Assembly (NCBI RefSeq): GCF_000003605.2
Contig: NW_003142996.1
Span: 1 to 13,864, forward strand
Direction of reading: 5' to 3'
Length of the DNA stretch: 13,864 bases
From: Saccoglossus kowalevskii
Taxonomy: Eukaryota > Hemichordata > Enteropneusta > Harrimaniidae
The translations under genes and the position numbers were made by a program. Under the pieces are notes generated by a model. The model was given only the letters and a program-made list of their open reading frames with translations, searched no databases and was not told where the DNA came from. How positions within the stretch are numbered: the stretch's first letter is position 1; every line of letters begins with the position of its first letter. Positions 10,629 to 13,864 of the stretch are shown piece after piece.

Positions 10629-11132
10629 GGTTGCATAGAATGATGGGGAATGCACACATGCGCATCACAGTGGCTACATAGATTGATAGGGAATGCACAC
10701 ATGCGCATCACAGAGGTTGCATAGATTGATGGGGAATGCACACATGCGCATCACAGTGGCTACATAGATTGATAGGGAATGCACACATGCGCATCACAGA
10801 GGTTGCATAGATTGATGGGGAATGCACACATGCGCATCACAGTGGTTGCATGGATTGCTAGTGTATGCACACATGCGCATCACAGTGGCTGCATGGATTG
10901 ATGGGGAATGCACACATGCACATCACAGTGGTTGCATAGAATGATGGGGAATGCACACATGCGCATCACAGTGGCTACATAGATTGATAGGGAATGCACA
11001 CATGCGCATCACAGAGGTTGCATGGATTGATGGGGAATGCACACATGTGCATCACAGTGGCTGCATGGATTGATGGGGTATGCACACATGCGCATCACAG
11101 TGATTGCATGGATTGATGGGGAATGCACACAT
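10629..11132. repeat. H block, copy 5
   Basis: GGTTGCATAGAATGATGG at 10629 and 10930 gives the 301-bp period again, with both GGCTACATAG / CACAGAGG pairs and CTAGTGTATG at 10855. The second copy runs through GATGGGGTATG (about 11073) and GTGATTGCATGG into the B monomer, as at 3842-4044. Confidence 0.86.
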
Positions 11133-11350
11133 GCGCACCAGAGTGGACTGCTTGCATTTATTGTTGGGGAATGCACACATGTGCATCACAGTAGTTACAT
11201 GGATTGATGGGGATTGCACAAATGTGCATCACAGTGGTTGCATGGATTGACGGGGAATGCACTCATGCACATCACAGTGGCTGCATGGATTGATAGGAAA
11301 TGCACATATGTACATCACAGTGGCTGCATGGATTGATGGGGAATGCACAC
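11133..11350. repeat. B monomer and its flank, copy 3
   Basis: The 48-bp B monomer starts at 11133, followed by the same flank as at 7032: GTAGTTACATGG, GATTGCACAAATGTGC, GCACTCATGCACATC and GCACATATGTACATC. At about 11340 it joins K-type monomers (GCGCATAACAGTGGCTGC at about 11353) instead of the F block found after the other two long copies. Confidence 0.83.
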
Positions 11351-11690
11351 ATGCGCATAACAGTGGCTGCATAGATTGATGGGGAATGCACACATGCGCA
11401 TCACAGTGGCTGCATAGATTGATGGGGAATGCACACATGCGCATCACAGTGGTTGCTTGGATTGATCAGGAATGCACACATGCGCATCACAGTGGCTGCA
11501 TAGATTGATGGGGAATGCACACATGCGCATCACAGTGGTTGCATGGTTTGATAGGAAATGCACACGTGGGCATCACAGTGGTTGCAAGGATTGATGGGGA
11601 ATGCACACATGCGCATCACAGTGGTTGCATGGATTGATGGGTAATGCACAAATGTGCATCACAGTGGTTGCATGGATTGACGGGGAATGC
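11351..11690. repeat. K block, shortened copy 3
   Basis: It matches 1141-1330 at an offset of 10,210 bp. It then jumps to the GTTTGATAGG / CACACGTGGGCATCAC pair (about 11546-11578), skipping about three monomers present in the other K copies, and ends with GGTTGCAAGG after that pair instead of before it. The order is therefore rearranged as well as shortened. Confidence 0.8.
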
Positions 11691-12278
11691 ACACATGCAC
11701 ATCACAGTGGCTGCATGGATTGATAGGAAATGCACATATGTACATCACAGTGGTTGCATAGATTGATGGGGAAAGCACACATGCGAATCACAGTGGTTGC
11801 CTGGATTGACGGGGAATGCACACATGCGCATCACAGTGGTTGCATGGATTGATAGGAAATGCACACATGCGCATCACAGTGGTTGCATGGATTGATAGGG
11901 AATGCACACCATAAGCATCACAGTGTTTGCATGGATTGACTGGGAATGCACACATGGGCATCACAGTGGTTGAATGGATTGATGGGGAATGCACACATGC
12001 GCATCACAGTGGTTGCTTGGATTGATGAGGAATGCACACATGCGTACCACAGTGGTTGCATGCATTGATGGGGAATGCACACATGATAATCACAGTGGTT
12101 GCATAGATTGATGGGGAATGCACACATGCGCATCACAGTGATTGCATGGATTGATGGGGAATGCACACATGCGCATCACAGTGGTTGCATAGATTGATGG
12201 GGAATGCACACATGCGCATCACAGTGGTTGCATAGATTGATGGGGAATGCACACATGCGCATCACAGTGATTGCATGG
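11691..12278. repeat. Heterogeneous monomer stretch
   Basis: Monomers here carry many private changes: GGGGAAAGCACACATGCGAATC (split as GGGGAAAGCACAC and ATGCGAATC, about 11768-11790), GGTTGCCTGG (about 11796), CACCATAAGCATC and GTGTTTGCATGG (about 11907-11932), GATTGACTGGGAATG (about 11935), ATGGGCATC (about 11953) and CACATGATAATCACAG (about 12079). I find no matching multi-monomer block elsewhere. The stretch from about 12100 to 12278 is closer to consensus. No gene or foreign sequence is present. Confidence 0.78.
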
Positions 12279-13223
12279 ATTGACGGGGAATGCACACATG
12301 CGCATCACAGTGGTTTGCATGGATTGATGGGAAATGCACACATGCGCATCACAGTGATTGCATACATTGATGGGGAATGCACACCATACGCACAACAGTG
12401 GTTGCATGGATTGACAGGGAACGCACACCATGCGCATCACAGTGGTTGCATGGATTGACGGGGAATGCACACATGCGCATCACAGTGGTTGCATGGATTG
12501 ATGGGAAATGCACACATGCGCATCACAGTGATTGCATGCATTGATGGGGAATGCACACCATACGCACCACAGTGGTTGCATGGATTGACAAGGAACGCAC
12601 ACCATGCGCATCACAGTGGTTGCATGCATTGATAGGGAATGCACATCATGTGCAGCACAGTGGTTGCATGCATTGATGGTGTATGCACACCATGCGCATC
12701 ACAGTGATTGCATGCATTGATGGAGTATGCACACCATGCGCATCACAGTAGTTGAATGCATTGATGGGGAATGCACACCATACGCATCACAGTGGTTGCA
12801 CGCGTTGATGGGGAATGCACACCATACGCATCACAGTGGTTGCATGCATCGATGGGGAATGCACACCATGCGCAACACAGTGGTTGCATGGATTGCTAGT
12901 GTATGCACACATGCGCATCACAGTGGCTGCATGGATTGATGGGAATGCACACATGCGCATCACAGTGGCTGCATGGATTGATGGGAATGCACACATGCGC
13001 ATCACAGTGACTGCATGGATTGATGGCGAATGCACACATGCGCATCACAGTGGCTGCATGGATTGATGGGGAATGCACACATGCGCATCACAGTGGTTGC
13101 ATGGATTGATGTGGAACACACACATGCGCATCACAGTGGCTGCATGGATTGATGGGGAATGCACACATGCACATCACAGTGGCTGCATGGATTGATGGGG
13201 AATGCACACATGCACATCACAGT
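12279..13223. repeat. S block, last full copy
   Basis: From GATTGACGGGG at about 12279 it matches 8299 onward at 3980 bp, including the extra-T monomer (about 12311), GTGCAGC and GCGCAACACAG. In its right half it carries the extra monomer found in 9167-9937 and lacking in 8299-9166, and it has GCATCGATGG like 9167-9937. It ends with GATGTGGAACACACAC (about 13110), a change shared with 4772. It is therefore a mosaic of features from three S copies. Confidence 0.84.
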
Positions 13224-13560
13224 GGTTGCATAGAATGATGGGGAATGCACACATGCGCATCACAGTGGCTACATAGATTGATAGGGAATGCACACATGCG
13301 CATCACAGTGATTGCATGGATTGATGGGGAATGCACACATGCGCACCAGAGTGGACTGCTTGCATTTATTGTTGGGGAATGCACACATGTGCATCACAGT
13401 AGTTACATGGATTGATGGGGATTGCACAAATGTGCATCACAGTGGTTGCATGGATTGACGGGGAATGCACTCATGCACATCACAGTGGCTGCATGGATTG
13501 ATAGGAAATGCACATATGTACATCACAGTGGCTGCATGGATTGATGGGGAATGCACACAT
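13224..13560. repeat. Truncated H block plus B monomer, copy 4
   Basis: Only the first two or three H monomers are present: GGTTGCATAGAATGATGG at 13224, then GGCTACATAGATTGATAGGG. Then GTGATTGCATGG leads to the 48-bp B monomer at 13341, so most of the 301-bp unit, including CTAGTGTATG, has been lost. The B flank matches 11133-11320 at 2208 bp and 7032-7249 at 6309 bp. Confidence 0.83.
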
Positions 13561-13864
13561 GTACATCACAGTGATTGCATACATTGATGGGAATGCACAC
13601 ATGCGCATCACAGTGGTTGCATGGATTGACGGGGAATGCACACATGTACATCACAGTGATTGCATACATTGATGGGAATGCACTCATGCGCATCACAGTG
13701 GCTGCATGGATTGATGGGGAATGCACACATGTACATCACAGTGATTGCATACATTGATGGGAATGCACTCATGCGCATCACAGTGGCTGCATGGATTGAT
13801 AGGGAATCACACATGCGCATCACAGTGGCTGCATGGATTGATAGGGAATCACACATGCCGCATC
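13561..13864. repeat. F block with 85-bp dimer repeats, cut by the window edge
   Basis: GTGATTGCATACATTGATGG occurs at 13571, 13656 and 13741, exactly 85 bp apart, so a 42+43 bp dimer is the local unit. GCACTCATGCGC and GATAGGGAATCACACATG monomers follow, as at 7350-7600. The last bases read CACACATGCCGCATC, with one extra C against the usual ATGCGCATC. The array clearly continues beyond the window. Confidence 0.82.

Larger units (their letters stand above)
1..13864. repeat. Satellite array of ~43-bp monomers spanning the entire window
   Basis: Every part of the window is a head-to-tail copy of one unit, about 320 in all. The consensus copy at 3015-3057 can be read in pieces as GCATCACAGTGGCTGC, ATGGATTGATGGGG, AATGCACACATGC. 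It is about 53% GC with more G (14) than C (9) on this strand. Common changes are C/T at unit position 13, ATGG/ATAG/ATGC at positions 17-20, loss of one G from GGGG or its flank (42 bp), and CACACATGC to CACACCATGC (44 bp). No copy is inverted and there is no unique spacer. No gene is seen: 43 is not a multiple of three, so each frame meets a TGA (in ATGGATTGATGG on this strand, in CTGTGATG on the other) within about three consensus monomers. Longer frames arise only where 42- or 44-bp monomers change phase. The array continues past both edges. A function such as heterochromatin is inference only. Confidence 0.97.

Noticed and set aside
1-13864. CRISPR array
   Set aside because: The units are directly adjacent variants of one another with no unique spacers, no constant-repeat plus variable-spacer pattern and no cas genes.
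1-13864. Insertion sequence, retroelement or other mobile element within the array
   Set aside because: I found no segment that fails to align to the 43-bp monomer, no terminal inverted repeats, no poly(A) tail and no transposase or reverse transcriptase-like frame.
1-13864. Telomeric repeat, alpha satellite or CENP-B box
   Set aside because: There are no short G-rich telomere units, the period is 43 bp and not about 171 bp, and I see no TTCG....A..CGGG-type box in the monomers.
1-13864. RY-like, E-box-like or octamer-like motifs (TGCATGCA, CACATG, ATGCGCAT) as transcription factor sites
   Set aside because: These short motifs recur simply because the monomer recurs. There is no gene or promoter for them to act on, and ATGCGCAT differs from the canonical octamer ATGCAAAT.
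13850-13864. Extra C in CACACATGCCGCATC at the extreme right end
   Set aside because: A single-base insertion at the window edge with no following sequence; it could be an ordinary indel or a sequencing error and cannot be interpreted.
1-13864. Hairpin from the 8-bp palindrome ATGCGCAT as a regulatory or small-RNA structure
   Set aside because: The flanks (C on both sides) do not extend the palindrome, so the perfect stem is only 4 bp with no loop; too weak to call a structured RNA.

Overview
The whole 13,864-base window is one uninterrupted tandem repeat array (a satellite or large minisatellite). The unit is about 43 bp, so the array holds roughly 320 head-to-tail copies, all in the same orientation. 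A clean consensus copy lies at 3015-3057. I see no unique sequence, protein-coding gene, RNA gene, transposon, promoter or terminator. Both ends of the window are still inside the array, so its true borders are not visible.

The sequence suggests a eukaryotic genome: nearly 14 kb of gene-free, higher-order satellite would be very unusual in a bacterium, archaeon or virus. The one CpG of the consensus, inside ATGCGCAT, varies repeatedly to TG, CA and TA. That pattern fits deamination of methylated cytosine and so favours a CpG-methylating lineage such as a vertebrate or a plant. I cannot name the species or recognise a published satellite family.

Monomers come in distinguishable types of 42, 43, 44 and rarely 45-48 bp. 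They are organised in longer blocks that recur in the window. In order: 1-813 (S block tail plus C block), 814-1060 (F block), 1061-1740 (K block), 1741-2530 (S block), 2531-2675 (cut C block ending in an out-of-register junction), 2676-3540 (S plus C), 3541-4130 (301-bp seven-monomer repeat H, then the 48-bp monomer B), 4131-4887 (shortened S), 4888-5429 (H), 5430-6527 (S plus C), 6528-7249 (H plus B), 7250-7719 (expanded F), 7720-8298 (K), 8299-9166 (S), 9167-9937 (S again, a fresh tandem duplication), 9938-11132 (H, mosaic S piece, H), 11133-11350 (B), 11351-11690 (shortened K), 11691-12278 (most heterogeneous part), 12279-13223 (S), 13224-13560 (H start plus B), 13561-13864 (F). The letters are my own labels.

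The layout is best explained by repeated unequal exchange or amplification of multi-monomer segments at several scales (85, 301, about 600-700, about 1350, 2987, 3980 and 6661 bp). Open frames on both strands, up to 126 codons, are by-products of the repeat and are not annotated as genes. The more interesting signals are the layered higher-order structure, one non-integer recombination junction, the CpG decay pattern, and a 16-bp alternating purine-pyrimidine tract in every consensus monomer.
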